Part shown: positions 6,647-14,674 of the stretch, piece after piece | Position numbering within the stretch: the first letter of the stretch is position 1 | Layout: the number at the start of each line of letters is the position of its first letter | Assembly (NCBI GenBank): GCA_036501535.1 | Contig: DASYAE010000061.1 | Location: forward strand, 1-28,747 | Length of the DNA stretch: 28,747 nt | Direction of reading: 5' to 3' | Origin: DASYAE01 sp036501535 | GTDB taxonomy: Bacteria; Actinomycetota; Actinomycetes; Streptomycetales; Catenulisporaceae | The notes under the pieces: model-generated | Databases searched by the model: none | What the model saw: the letters and a program-made list of their open reading frames with translations, nothing else | What the model was told of the DNA's origin: nothing | Position numbers and translations under genes: made by a program

Positions 6647-7834
6647 ATGGACGAGGACTTCCGCACCGAGGGCGAGAAGGAGCCCACCGAACGGCGCAAA
6701 CCCCGGAATCCCGGGTCCAGCGTGGAACTGCCGGAGCTGCGCATCGACGTCGGCGAAAACGACTCCGAGGACGAAGACGAGGTCGAACTGCGCAAGGCCC
6801 GGGATGCCGCGACGCTCCGCTACAACCAGGCCAAGCAGGACGTGGACGATCCCGGCTACGGCCGCTGGGTGAAGTACGTGATCTTCACCGCGACCGAGAA
6901 GGCGAACACCGTCGAGTCGAGCGACTTCGTGGCCGCGCGGACCGCGATGGTCGTCGGAGCGCTGGGCACCTGCGGCACTGCGGTCTCCTACCTGCTGCCC
7001 GCGATCAACATGAGCAAGATCCAGGGCCTGGACCTCGCAGCCAACGCGACGGAGGTCCAGCAGCTGACCGATCAGTCGAACGTCGAGTACTACTGGGGCA
7101 ACGCCTCCTCCCTCGGCTTCACCTCGCTCGGCCTCGTCTTCGGCGGACTGATGGGAATCAGGCGGGCTTACACGGCCATGCGCCTGCGCATCCTCGAGCA
7201 GGCCGCCAAGGAACGCGACGAGGCCCAGGCGAAGCACGACGAGCACGTGAAGTACGTCGCCAAGCTCGAGGCGGCGCAGAAGCAGAACGCCGCGCTGCAG
7301 AAGGCCCTGCTCGAGGCGCAGGCCTGGGTCAAGGACTCCGCGCAGGGAGAGAAAGTTGCGCTGCAGAAAGTGGTGCAACTGGAGCAGTCGCTCGGCCGGG
7401 CGGCGCTGGACATCCAGGCTCGCGACAACGACCTGAAGAAGCAGCAGTATGTCTCGGACGTGCAGCAGCGCGAGCAGAACGCCAAGTTCGACGCTTTCGC
7501 GAACGAAATTCAGGATGAGAACAAAGGCCTGAAGCTCGAGCTGGAGAAGGCCAGGCAGGAGGCCGAGTCGACCTCGCAGGAGGCCGCCAACCAGCGCAAT
7601 CGGGCCGAGAAGCTGCAACAGCAGCTCCAGAACACGCAGCACGAGCTCGAGATACAGCAGCTGCGGGTCAGCACCCTGGAACAGGAGAGAGAGACGAGCC
7701 AACTGGTGATCGAAGTGCTGCAGAAGGCCGTCGTGCAGATCACCGCGTGCGAGCAGAAGATCGACCTCGCCAACACGCAGCTCACCGAGTTGAACCAGAA
7801 GGCGCAGGGCGTCGCGAAGGAGACCAAGGACTGA
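6647..7834 (+). CDS. Unrecognised two-TM protein with a long C-terminal coiled coil
   Basis: A 395-aa protein of unknown family, starting 2 nt after the upstream stop, which implies translational coupling. The N-terminal ~70 residues are highly charged (ENDSEDEDEVE at about 37-47). Two hydrophobic segments (about 98-120 and 153-171) flank a ~30-residue loop. From about residue 180 to 390 the sequence is almost continuous heptad-like Glu/Gln/Lys/Ala, such as AKLEAAQKQNAALQKALLEAQ, so a long cytoplasmic coiled coil is likely. The topology (acidic N-terminus inside, short outer loop, coiled coil inside) suits a membrane scaffold or polar organiser. No enzymatic motif is visible. A perfect hairpin terminator follows, so this gene ends a two-gene unit. 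Confidence 0.88.
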   Translation: MDEDFRTEGEKEPTERRKPRNPGSSVELPELRIDVGENDSEDEDEVELRKARDAATLRYNQAKQDVDDPGYGRWVKYVIFTATEKANTVESSDFVAARTAMVVGALGTCGTAVSYLLPAINMSKIQGLDLAANATEVQQLTDQSNVEYYWGNASSLGFTSLGLVFGGLMGIRRAYTAMRLRILEQAAKERDEAQAKHDEHVKYVAKLEAAQKQNAALQKALLEAQAWVKDSAQGEKVALQKVVQLEQSLGRAALDIQARDNDLKKQQYVSDVQQREQNAKFDAFANEIQDENKGLKLELEKARQEAESTSQEAANQRNRAEKLQQQLQNTQHELEIQQLRVSTLEQERETSQLVIEVLQKAVVQITACEQKIDLANTQLTELNQKAQGVAKETKD

Positions 7835-7843
7835 GCCGCCACT

Positions 7844-7878
7844 CCGCCGGCGCGACGCTCCGTGCGTCGCGCCGGCGG
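7844..7878. terminator. Strong bidirectional terminator between convergent genes
   Basis: A perfect 15-bp inverted repeat, CCGCCGGCGCGACGC with its complement, closed by the 5-nt loop TCCGT. It lies 10 nt after the coiled-coil gene and 47 nt after the convergent pectinase stop. No T-run, typical of high-GC actinomycetes. Confidence 0.85.
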
Positions 7879-7924
7879 GATGCAGATCAGGTCAAGTCAG
7901 GTCGGGTCGCAGTGGCGCGCAGCG

Positions 7925-9838
7925 CTACAGCGCCGGGAAGGACGGGAAGCTGCAGCTCGGGACGCTGCCGCTGCCCGTGAAGCCGCTCACCGAGACGTCC
8001 GTGCCCGAGGCCGTGATGTTGGAGTTGTAGGTCCTGATCGAGGCGAACTCGGCCGAGGTCGAGGTGGCGTCGAGGTGGATGTTCTCCAGGGTCAGGTTCA
8101 GCGGGTCGGCGGTGCTGTAGCCGTCGATCTGCGAATTCGCGCCCGACGCCGAGCTCTGCGACACCACGCCGTTGAGCGTGACGCCGGCGAAGTCCGGGAT
8201 CGCCGATCCGTTGCCGCTGGAGTAGTTCGGGTCGAAGACCAGCAGGTTCTCCACGCCCGTCATGCAGATGTCCTGATAGGTCACGCCGGTGACCGTGCCG
8301 CCGGCGCTGGAGTCGCTCTTGATCCGGATGCCGTTGTTGCTGGTGCTGGTGATCCCGGAGCTGTCGGTGCCGGCGAGCGTGTCGTTGAGGAAGGTCACCG
8401 AGTTGACCCCGCCGGCCGTCTGGCTGCCGATCGACAGGCCGTGCGTGCCGTAGCAGTGGCTGTTCTCCACGGTGATGTTCGAGGCCGCCGATCCGGCGTC
8501 GGACTTGACCGCGATGCAGTCGTCGCCGTCCTGGATGTAGGAGTCGTTGACGACCACGTTGGAGGCGTTCTCCGGGTCGATGCCGTCGGTGTTGCGCGCG
8601 TTCGCCGGGGTCTTGATCCGCACGCCCCAGATCGTCATGCCGCTGCCGCCCTTGAGCAGCACGTGGTACATCGGCGAGTTCGTCAGGTCGATGTCATAGA
8701 GCGTCAGGTTGCTGGCGCCGTCGCTCTCGACGAGCTTGGGGTTGTTCTGGTCGCCGCCGCTCTTGGCCGCGGTGGCCAGCGCCCACCAGGTCTCGCTGGT
8801 GTTGAGCATGTCCTGGTCGCCGCGCCCGTCGACCGCGCCCTGGCTGCCGGACGAGCTCTGCCGCCCCATCAGGCCGGCGCCCGAACCGGACAGCGTGATG
8901 AACGGCTTGCAGCCGTTGTCGCTGGACGCGATCGTGCCGCAGGTGTCGGAGTTGCCGGCGACCTGGAAGTCGGACGGGTTGCGTGAGGCGTAGAGCGTGA
9001 CGCCGGAGTCGACCAGCAGCACCTCGCTGGCGCCGATGCTGAGCGGACCGCTGAGGAACGCGGTGTTGCTGCCGCTCGCGGCCAGCTCCACCGCCTTTCC
9101 GGTGCCGGCGCAGCTGTTCAGCGCCGACTGGATGCGCGAGGTGTCCGGCGGGGCGGACTCGGCGCTGCTGCTGAACAGCTCGTTGCTGGTGGACAGTGTC
9201 GCGGTGAGCGTGGTGCAGGTGGACGGGATGCTCGGCTGGCCGGAGGCGGGCGGCGAGCTCGGCGACGAGGACGGGCTCGGCGAGGCGGAGGGTGAGGCGG
9301 AGTGCGAAGCGCTCGTCGGCGATGCGCTGGTCGGCGGTGCGCTCGTCGGCGGGGTCGTCGAGGAGCCGCCGTTGCACGCCGCGCCGTTGAGGGTGAAGGC
9401 GGTCGGGTTGGTATTCGTGCTCGTGTACGAGCCGTTGAACCCGATCGACGTGCTGGCGCCGGTGGCCAGGGCGCCGTTGTAGCTCTCGCTGGCCACGCTG
9501 ACGTTCGCGCCGCTCTGGGTGAAGGTGCCGTTCCAGCCGGAGGAGACCTGCTGGCCGCTCGGAAAGGCGAAGGCGAGGGTCCAGGACGTGGTCGCCGAGC
9601 CCTCGTTGGTGATCGTGATCCCGGCCGTGAAGCCGCCGGGCCAGCTGCTGCTCACCGAGTACGAGACCTGGCACGTGGCGCTGGCGGCCGCGGCGGCCGG
9701 ACCGTGGCCGAGCGCGACGGCGCCTGAGCCGACCAGCGCGGTGACGCCGACGACGGCAGCCAGGCTCCTGCGGTAGCGGCGGTCCGGCGCGGGCCGGGCC
9801 GGCCGCGTGTGGAAGAAGGCTGACAAGGGTGGTCTCAT
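7925..9838 (-). CDS. Secreted GH28 polygalacturonase-type pectinase with N-terminal CBM2
   Basis: A 637-aa secreted enzyme. Residues 1-52 are a long signal peptide with an Arg-rich n-region, ending AAAASA. Residues ~55-155 are a family 2 carbohydrate-binding module with bracketing cysteines C56 and C155 and conserved tryptophans (W66, W86, W102), likely binding cellulose. A Pro/Thr/Ser linker spans ~158-200. Residues ~205-637 are a GH28 beta-helix hydrolase with NTDGID (416-421), DGDDC (437-441), THG (465-467) and RIK (505-507), so the catalytic acids, His and substrate-binding Arg/Lys are present. It should cleave polygalacturonan or a related pectic chain by inversion. The ATG has AGGGA upstream. 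It shares a promoter element with two more GH28 genes in the window. Confidence 0.95.
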   Translation of the reverse strand: MRPPLSAFFHTRPARPAPDRRYRRSLAAVVGVTALVGSGAVALGHGPAAAAASATCQVSYSVSSSWPGGFTAGITITNEGSATTSWTLAFAFPSGQQVSSGWNGTFTQSGANVSVASESYNGALATGASTSIGFNGSYTSTNTNPTAFTLNGAACNGGSSTTPPTSAPPTSASPTSASHSASPSASPSPSSSPSSPPASGQPSIPSTCTTLTATLSTSNELFSSSAESAPPDTSRIQSALNSCAGTGKAVELAASGSNTAFLSGPLSIGASEVLLVDSGVTLYASRNPSDFQVAGNSDTCGTIASSDNGCKPFITLSGSGAGLMGRQSSSGSQGAVDGRGDQDMLNTSETWWALATAAKSGGDQNNPKLVESDGASNLTLYDIDLTNSPMYHVLLKGGSGMTIWGVRIKTPANARNTDGIDPENASNVVVNDSYIQDGDDCIAVKSDAGSAASNITVENSHCYGTHGLSIGSQTAGGVNSVTFLNDTLAGTDSSGITSTSNNGIRIKSDSSAGGTVTGVTYQDICMTGVENLLVFDPNYSSGNGSAIPDFAGVTLNGVVSQSSASGANSQIDGYSTADPLNLTLENIHLDATSTSAEFASIRTYNSNITASGTDVSVSGFTGSGSVPSCSFPSFPAL

Positions 9839-9880
9839 CGCGTTCCCTGCGTTCCTTTACAGCTCAACGAGATGTTCGAT

Positions 9881-9904
9881 GACCGTCACCCTCATAACGG
9901 CCGC
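9881..9904 (-). promoter_or_regulatory. Conserved pectinase element (copy upstream of CBM2-GH28)
   Basis: Contains the 17-nt core CGGCCGTTATGAGGGTG, identical upstream of all three GH28 genes in this window. The full 24 nt match the other copies at 21 positions. It begins 23 nt after the -10 and ends 42 nt before the start codon. Candidate operator or 5'-UTR RNA element. Confidence 0.7.
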
Positions 9905-9927
9905 GCGGCGGGGCCGGCGCACGGCGC

Positions 9928-9956
9928 AATCTAGACGGGCCCCCAAAGCCGGGCAA
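9928..9956 (-). promoter_or_regulatory. Promoter of the CBM2-GH28 gene
   Basis: TTGCCC (9956-9951), a 17-nt spacer, TAGATT (9933-9928) on the minus strand. Architecture and distance to the conserved element match the other two GH28 promoters. Confidence 0.65.
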
Positions 9957-10117
9957 TGCGGCGTACGTGCACCCCCGCCGCGCGGTCCTTACAGCGCTTT
10001 TCGAACGCGCGTCGAACGACCCGGCCAGGGCGTTGACGAAGGTGTAAGGGGCACAGGAGCGGATTTCGAAACTTTCAGCCGGCGCGGGCCCGATCGCCGA
10101 GACGGGGGTACCGCGGC

Positions 10118-11968
10118 CTATTCCTCTTCCTCGTCCTCGTCCAGGTCCTCGAACCACCAGTCCGACAGCGGGTGGTCGGCGTCGACGAGCGAGCGGTCGA
10201 CCGAGCCCGACCACATGTCCTCGTAGTAGAGGTCATCCTCCATCTGCGCGATCCGGGGGATCGGGACGGCGACCTGCCGGTGCTCGACCATCCAGGAGTT
10301 GCGGAAGAAGTCGAATCCGAGGTGGCGGCAGCCGGCGGTCTCGCTGTAGAGGATTGGCGGGACGAGCAGCTGCGCCGCACCGACGGTGGCCGCGGTGTCG
10401 ATGCAGTCCGGGTGGGGGCCGACCACGTCGGCGGAGGCGAAGTTCACCGGGCGCAGCGGTTCCCGGCCCAGGACGTGGATCCGGGTGCCCTCGACGACGA
10501 AGCAGTCCGGGTCGAGCGCGATCTCCTGGCCGAGCATGAGGATCGGGGCGTGCAGGATGTGGGCTTTGGCAAAGTCCTGCGCTTCGGTGTAGATGTCGAC
10601 GACGTCCTCGTCGCGCATCATGTCGAAGGCGTCGGTGTAGTCGTCGCACGCACGTTCCGGCTCGGGGAAGAGCAGGGACTTGTCGATCCGGGAGGCGACC
10701 GGGCCGCCGGGGCGGGCGCGCAGGAACTCCGGGATCCAGTCGCCGTCTTCGGCTTCGATCACCTCGGTCCGGCACTGGCTGCGGAACGGGGTGTCGCCGA
10801 GCCTGCAGTTGAAGTAGTCCAGCAGGGTCAGCGCGGCGCACTCCTGCAGCGAGAGCGCCTGGCTCGCGGCGAACCAGAAGTCGTAGCCGTTGGCCACGAA
10901 GTGCACCCCGCGGAACTCCTTGTGCACAAAGGTCTGGCGGGCCGGACCACGGCCCAGGCCGTTCCAGTGCGCTGCGGCGACCTGGTTGTAGTAGGCGTCA
11001 GCGTGCCGGGCGAGTTCCGGTGCGAACACACTCTCACCGGTCAGGTAGCACGCCTTGCTGAACAGCGCACCGATCTCGGGCTCCTCGGCCAAGTCCTCTG
11101 CGACGTAAATCAGCTCCGTGCGCAGGAACACTTTGCGCCCGTCGAGATAGGCGGCACCTTCGTGCTCGAATTGCTGGTCGAACAATACGCAGGTGAACGC
11201 CTCGACGCGCTCCAAAGCGGTCGCGCCCACCACATCAAGCGTCGGCGCACCGGTGCCTCCGGTCAGATAGATCAGCAGTGTGTACCGGGAGATATGCCGG
11301 CGCACCCGGTCGAAGTACGGAGCATCACGATGCTGATGGAACTTCGCATCCCCCGGCTCGAACCGGTTGCACCGGAAGACCGGATTCACATGCGAGAAGC
11401 CCTCTTCCAGCGCCGCCGGCAGCGCCTCGGCCAACGCCGCGCTCAACGCCTCGGCCAGCAACGCGGATTGGAAGATGTAGCGCTGCCCCCCGCGCGAGGT
11501 CGCGTTGAGCGGCGGCACGTACAACCCCAGCTCGTCCAACCGCGCCACGCGCTCCCGGACCGGCTCTGGCAGATCCAGCGAGAAGGTGAACACGCCCTGC
11601 GCGGGCTCGGTGCGCCCGGTCAGCTCCGCCTCCACCGCGATGTCCTCGAACAGCCGGTCCAGCGGCACGATGTTCTCGAACGTGCGGAAGGAGAACTCCC
11701 GCGGATCGACGAACACCGCCGCCAGATACGGCGCCTGCGCGCACGGCCGGGCGAACGACTCGCGCACGGACGCGTCGATCAACTCGGCATCGACGAACCG
11801 CACCGTCTTGAACCGCGCCGTGGGATGCCAGCACACCTCCAGCCCGTCCATCGTCGCGACCGCCTCGGCCTGCGTCGCGTCCACTTCCGCCCGATACCGC
11901 TCGACCTCCTGCGCGGGCGCCGCGCCGGCCGACAGGACGAAGAACCGGTCGCGCAACTCGCCGCTCAC
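10118..11968 (-). CDS. Large 2OG-Fe(II) oxygenase-like protein coupled to an LRR protein
   Basis: A 616-aa protein with a central 2-oxoglutarate/Fe(II) dioxygenase core of the prolyl-4-hydroxylase type. The core includes FRCNRFEPGDAKF and then HRD (H213, D215), the strand YTLLIYLTGG (229-238), the distal histidine in FEHEG (H269) and the 2OG-binding Arg in VFLRTELIY (R283). The spacing suits an HxD...H...R double-stranded beta-helix. The ~190 N-terminal and ~330 C-terminal residues match nothing I recognise; the C-terminus ends in a very acidic DEDEEEE tail. The GTG at 11968 overlaps the TGA of the LRR gene as GTGA, with GGAGG 5 nt upstream inside that gene, so the two are translationally coupled. 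The substrate is unknown; protein hydroxylation is a reasonable inference. Confidence 0.87.
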   Translation of the reverse strand: MSGELRDRFFVLSAGAAPAQEVERYRAEVDATQAEAVATMDGLEVCWHPTARFKTVRFVDAELIDASVRESFARPCAQAPYLAAVFVDPREFSFRTFENIVPLDRLFEDIAVEAELTGRTEPAQGVFTFSLDLPEPVRERVARLDELGLYVPPLNATSRGGQRYIFQSALLAEALSAALAEALPAALEEGFSHVNPVFRCNRFEPGDAKFHQHRDAPYFDRVRRHISRYTLLIYLTGGTGAPTLDVVGATALERVEAFTCVLFDQQFEHEGAAYLDGRKVFLRTELIYVAEDLAEEPEIGALFSKACYLTGESVFAPELARHADAYYNQVAAAHWNGLGRGPARQTFVHKEFRGVHFVANGYDFWFAASQALSLQECAALTLLDYFNCRLGDTPFRSQCRTEVIEAEDGDWIPEFLRARPGGPVASRIDKSLLFPEPERACDDYTDAFDMMRDEDVVDIYTEAQDFAKAHILHAPILMLGQEIALDPDCFVVEGTRIHVLGREPLRPVNFASADVVGPHPDCIDTAATVGAAQLLVPPILYSETAGCRHLGFDFFRNSWMVEHRQVAVPIPRIAQMEDDLYYEDMWSGSVDRSLVDADHPLSDWWFEDLDEDEEEE

Positions 11969-12852
11969 ACGCACCTCCACAGGTTGCGCAGCTCCACGGG
12001 CAGCTCGGCGGCCTGCGCCAGCATCTGCACCCCGTCCTTCCCCACGTCCGAGCCGTACAGCCACAGCCGGGTCAGCGACCCGGCGAACGGCGCGGCCAAC
12101 AGGGCCTGCGCCCCTTCCGGGCCGACCGGGTTGTACCGCAGGTCGAGCTCGGTCAATTCAGGCAGCTGATGCAAGGCGCGCACGCCTTCGGCGCTCAGGT
12201 TGTTGCGCTGGAGGTGCAGCCGGCGCAGCCCGCGAAGCTGCGGGCATGCGGCGAGTGCGGCCAGTCCGGCATCTTGGATCCAGCAGAAGCGCAGGTCCAG
12301 CGCCCGCAGCCGGTCCGTGCGGAACATCGCGGCCAGGCCCTCGGCTCCCTCGCGGTCGAGCTGGGCGTAGGAGAGGTCCAACTCGGCGAGCGTCCCGAGA
12401 TCCAGGTCGGCGAGAGACTCCGGGTCCGACTTCAGTCCCTCCAGGAACACCTCGAAGTCCTCGAAGTTCTCCGCTGCCGAGTCCGGCAAGATCTTCAGGG
12501 CACTGATGAACCGGCTGTCCAGCACCTGCCGCAGCACCTCGTCGAAATCGTCCGAGCACTCGATCGACACGGAGGTCGCGAAGCCGTGCCGGCGCTCCAG
12601 GACGTGCGCCGACGCCGGCCATCCCGCGGCGTCCCATCCCTGTTCGTGCTCGGCGACGAAGTCGGCGATCTCGCGTTGCGCGGCGGCGCGGTCGGCCGGC
12701 TGGGTGCGCGCCAGACGCTGCTCGAGGCGGATCAGCTCGCCACGGGTATCACCCTGCTGCGTGAGCCATTCGCTGTAGGTGTGCCACAGAGCGGGATCGT
12801 CACCGTGAGCCCGCAACGTTTGTTCGAGTTCTTCGACAGTACCGGCCGGCAT
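11965..12852 (-). CDS. TIGR02996-domain leucine-rich-repeat protein
   Basis: A 295-aa protein. Residues ~8-48 match the TIGR02996 repeat-companion pattern (TLRAHGDDPALWHTYSEWLTQ followed by GDTRGELIRLEQRL). Residues ~50-150 form a linker, and ~150-290 hold RNI-like leucine-rich repeats such as LAELDLSYAQL, LRALDLRFCWI, LRRLHLQRNNL and LTELDLRYNPV. The LRR face is a protein-protein interaction surface, likely cytoplasmic because no signal peptide is present. There is no Shine-Dalgarno; a TTGACT-N16-TATTCT promoter ends 7 nt before the ATG, so the mRNA is probably leaderless. The stop overlaps the start of a 2OG-Fe(II) oxygenase gene, suggesting a complex or an enzyme-substrate pair. Confidence 0.9.
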   Translation of the reverse strand: MPAGTVEELEQTLRAHGDDPALWHTYSEWLTQQGDTRGELIRLEQRLARTQPADRAAAQREIADFVAEHEQGWDAAGWPASAHVLERRHGFATSVSIECSDDFDEVLRQVLDSRFISALKILPDSAAENFEDFEVFLEGLKSDPESLADLDLGTLAELDLSYAQLDREGAEGLAAMFRTDRLRALDLRFCWIQDAGLAALAACPQLRGLRRLHLQRNNLSAEGVRALHQLPELTELDLRYNPVGPEGAQALLAAPFAGSLTRLWLYGSDVGKDGVQMLAQAAELPVELRNLWRCV

Positions 12853-12859
12853 TCGAACA

Positions 12860-12887
12860 AGAATACGGACGGCTTCGCGGGAGTCAA
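12860..12887 (-). promoter_or_regulatory. Likely leaderless promoter of the LRR/2OG-oxygenase operon
   Basis: TTGACT (12887-12882), a 16-nt spacer, TATTCT (12865-12860) on the minus strand, then 7 nt to the ATG at 12852. Transcription would start at or next to the start codon. The -35 covers the stop codon of the upstream acyltransferase gene. Confidence 0.7.
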
Positions 12888-14359
12888 GAAACCCGGGCGG
12901 TCCGGGTCGGCACGAGGCGGCTGGCGAGGACGAGAGCGAGGCCCGCGGCGTAGCAGGCGACGGCGATCGTCGGGAACTCGCCGGAGGGGGCGAAGCCGAA
13001 GACGGCGAAACGGTAGAGGGCGTAGCCCGCGAAGACGATGCCGAGCCAGAGCAGGGTCGTGGCCAGTGCCTCGCCCAGCCGGCCGTCGGCGGAGCCGGTC
13101 GCCGCCGCCGCAGTCGCAGTCGCAGTCACCGGAGTAGGCGCGGACGCCGACGCGCCACCCTGCGGCCGCCGCCGCGAGCGTTCCAGTGCCCTGACAAGAG
13201 GCTGAAGCAGGAGCATGAGCCCGCACAGCACCAGGATGTTGGCCGCCAGCCAGGGCGCGCGCAGCTCCCACCACTCGGTCCCGCCGACGCCCGGCTGCGG
13301 CATGATGCCGGTCACGTAAAGCGCGAGGCCGGTGATGATCACCGGGACCATGTGCCAGAGGTAGACGGTCATCACGACCTTGTTGGCGCGCTCGACGACC
13401 CGCCACGGCCGGGGCCGCCGCAGCCAGCGCGACACGTATGGCGCGATCGCGATAAGCAGCGCGGTCTGCGCGGTGGCGTACGCGGCCAGGGCGGCCGAGG
13501 GCGGCGCGGTGTTGTTCACGACCTCGCCGGCCACGCCGATCAGGCTGGCCGGGAACGGGCCGAACAGCACCAGGCCCAGGAACAGCAGCGTGCCGCAGAC
13601 CGCCATGCCGGCCAGGATCCGGCGCCCGGCGGCGGTGGCGTGGGTGAGCGTGCCGTCCTGCCAGGAGAACCCGGCCTGGTAGACCGCGCCCCAGACCAGC
13701 AGGTAGTTCAGCCAGCCCAGCAGGGTCACGTGGTCGTAGACGACCACGAAGTCCACGCCGATGCCGAGCAGTATCGAGGTCGCGGGCACGAGCAGGCCCC
13801 AGCGCCGGTGCGCGGCGTGGAGCAGCGGAGTCAGCGCGGTCAGCGCGATGAACACCGGCAGGAACCACAGCTGCAGGGCGATGGCCCACCCGGCGAGCGC
13901 GAGCGTCGGTTCCGGCGCGCCGAGCGCTATTGCGATCGCCGCGCCGACCAGCGCTATCGCCGCGTAGGCCGCGGTGGGAATCAGCAGCCGGACGGCCCGG
14001 GAGGTCAGCCAGGCGCGGGCGTCCGCGTGGCCGGCGGCCAGCTGCCGCTGCCACGAGACGGCTGCCGCGTATCCGCCGACCAGGAAGAACACCGGCATCA
14101 CCTGGAACGCCAGGGTCACCCAGCCGCCCCAGTGGATGATGGCCAGCACGTCGGGCGCCTCGAAACCGTGCTGCCGGTAGACCGGCGAGGTCACCAGCCA
14201 GTGGCCGATGACGACGAGCGTGATCGACAGCACCCGCAGGAAGTCGACGTACCGGTTGTGCTCGGACGGCCGCGCCGGCTCCCCCGCGGCGCGCTCGGGC
14301 TCCGCCGGAACCGGTCCGGGGCCGCCGGTTCTGGTGACCGTCGTTCGTTGCCGCGCCAT
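12884..14359 (-). CDS. Acyltransferase family 3 integral membrane protein
   Basis: A 491-aa polytopic membrane protein of the acyltransferase-3 (Pfam PF01757-type) family. The N-terminal tail (~30 residues) is Pro/Glu-rich. The family motif follows near residue 37-40, RYVDFLRVLSITLVVIGHW, where R..D.LR and the His are the conserved positions. About ten hydrophobic segments span the rest, with a Pro/Arg/Ala-rich cytoplasmic insert near the last loops and a further hydrophobic C-terminal segment. Such enzymes transfer acyl groups to sugars or envelope polymers across the membrane; the substrate cannot be read here. I chose the ATG at 14359, with GAGAGGG upstream. The frame stays open to 14542, but those 61 residues are Arg-rich and unlike a signal or TM sequence. 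Confidence 0.9.
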   Translation of the reverse strand: MARQRTTVTRTGGPGPVPAEPERAAGEPARPSEHNRYVDFLRVLSITLVVIGHWLVTSPVYRQHGFEAPDVLAIIHWGGWVTLAFQVMPVFFLVGGYAAAVSWQRQLAAGHADARAWLTSRAVRLLIPTAAYAAIALVGAAIAIALGAPEPTLALAGWAIALQLWFLPVFIALTALTPLLHAAHRRWGLLVPATSILLGIGVDFVVVYDHVTLLGWLNYLLVWGAVYQAGFSWQDGTLTHATAAGRRILAGMAVCGTLLFLGLVLFGPFPASLIGVAGEVVNNTAPPSAALAAYATAQTALLIAIAPYVSRWLRRPRPWRVVERANKVVMTVYLWHMVPVIITGLALYVTGIMPQPGVGGTEWWELRAPWLAANILVLCGLMLLLQPLVRALERSRRRPQGGASASAPTPVTATATAAAATGSADGRLGEALATTLLWLGIVFAGYALYRFAVFGFAPSGEFPTIAVACYAAGLALVLASRLVPTRTARVS

Positions 14360-14556
14360 GCCGCCCTCTCGCCGGCCCCGGGTGCGTGGAAAAAATGCCG
14401 GCGAGGGTACGGTACCGCCCCATCGGCGTCGCGCCCACCTGCGGAATCGGTCGTGTCGGAGGGGCAGGTCATATCGTCCGACCGGCACCGTGTCGGCACC
14501 GCGCCGACACCGCTCCTGCACGGCCGTCCCTGAGCAGGGCACGAGCGGGGCGCTGG

Positions 14557-14587
14557 CGGGCCGCCGGCTCTCTCTTCCGGCGGCCCG
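14557..14587 (-). terminator. Terminator hairpin downstream of CBM13-GH28 (left copy)
   Basis: A perfect 11-bp stem, CGGGCCGCCGG with its complement, and a 9-nt loop, about 90 nt after the GH28 stop. Confidence 0.6.
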
Positions 14588-14658
14588 TCGATCGCTGCAT
14601 TTGTTGAGTTGTGGGTTGTGCTTATTCAGTTGTCCGCCACTCGTCAGGCCCCGAAGAG

Positions 14659-14673
14659 CCCGCGAGGCGCGGG
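14659..14673 (-). terminator. Small hairpin directly after the GH28 stop
   Basis: CCCGCG, a 3-nt loop, CGCGGG, immediately downstream of the TAG at 14677-14675. It may be the first part of a tandem terminator with 14557-14587. Confidence 0.45.
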
Positions 14674-14674
14674 T

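Larger units (their letters stand above)
9839..10117. other. Intergenic region carrying the CBM2-GH28 promoter
   Basis: About 280 nt without a gene. 9881-9956 holds the promoter and conserved downstream element of the CBM2-GH28 gene. I see no clear terminator for the 2OG oxygenase gene that ends at 10118, and nothing else recognisable. Confidence 0.6.
14360..14674. other. Intergenic region between the acyltransferase and CBM13-GH28 genes
   Basis: About 315 nt with no convincing gene. It contains two hairpins downstream of the GH28 stop (14557-14587 and 14659-14673) and must contain the acyltransferase promoter. No good -35/-10 pair stands out on the minus strand. Confidence 0.5.

Noticed and set aside
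10172..12169. A 665-codon open frame on the plus strand opposite the 2OG oxygenase gene
   Set aside because: It is an antisense shadow typical of high-GC DNA; its sequence is Arg/Gly/Val/His-rich with no motif, while the minus-strand frame has clear oxygenase motifs.
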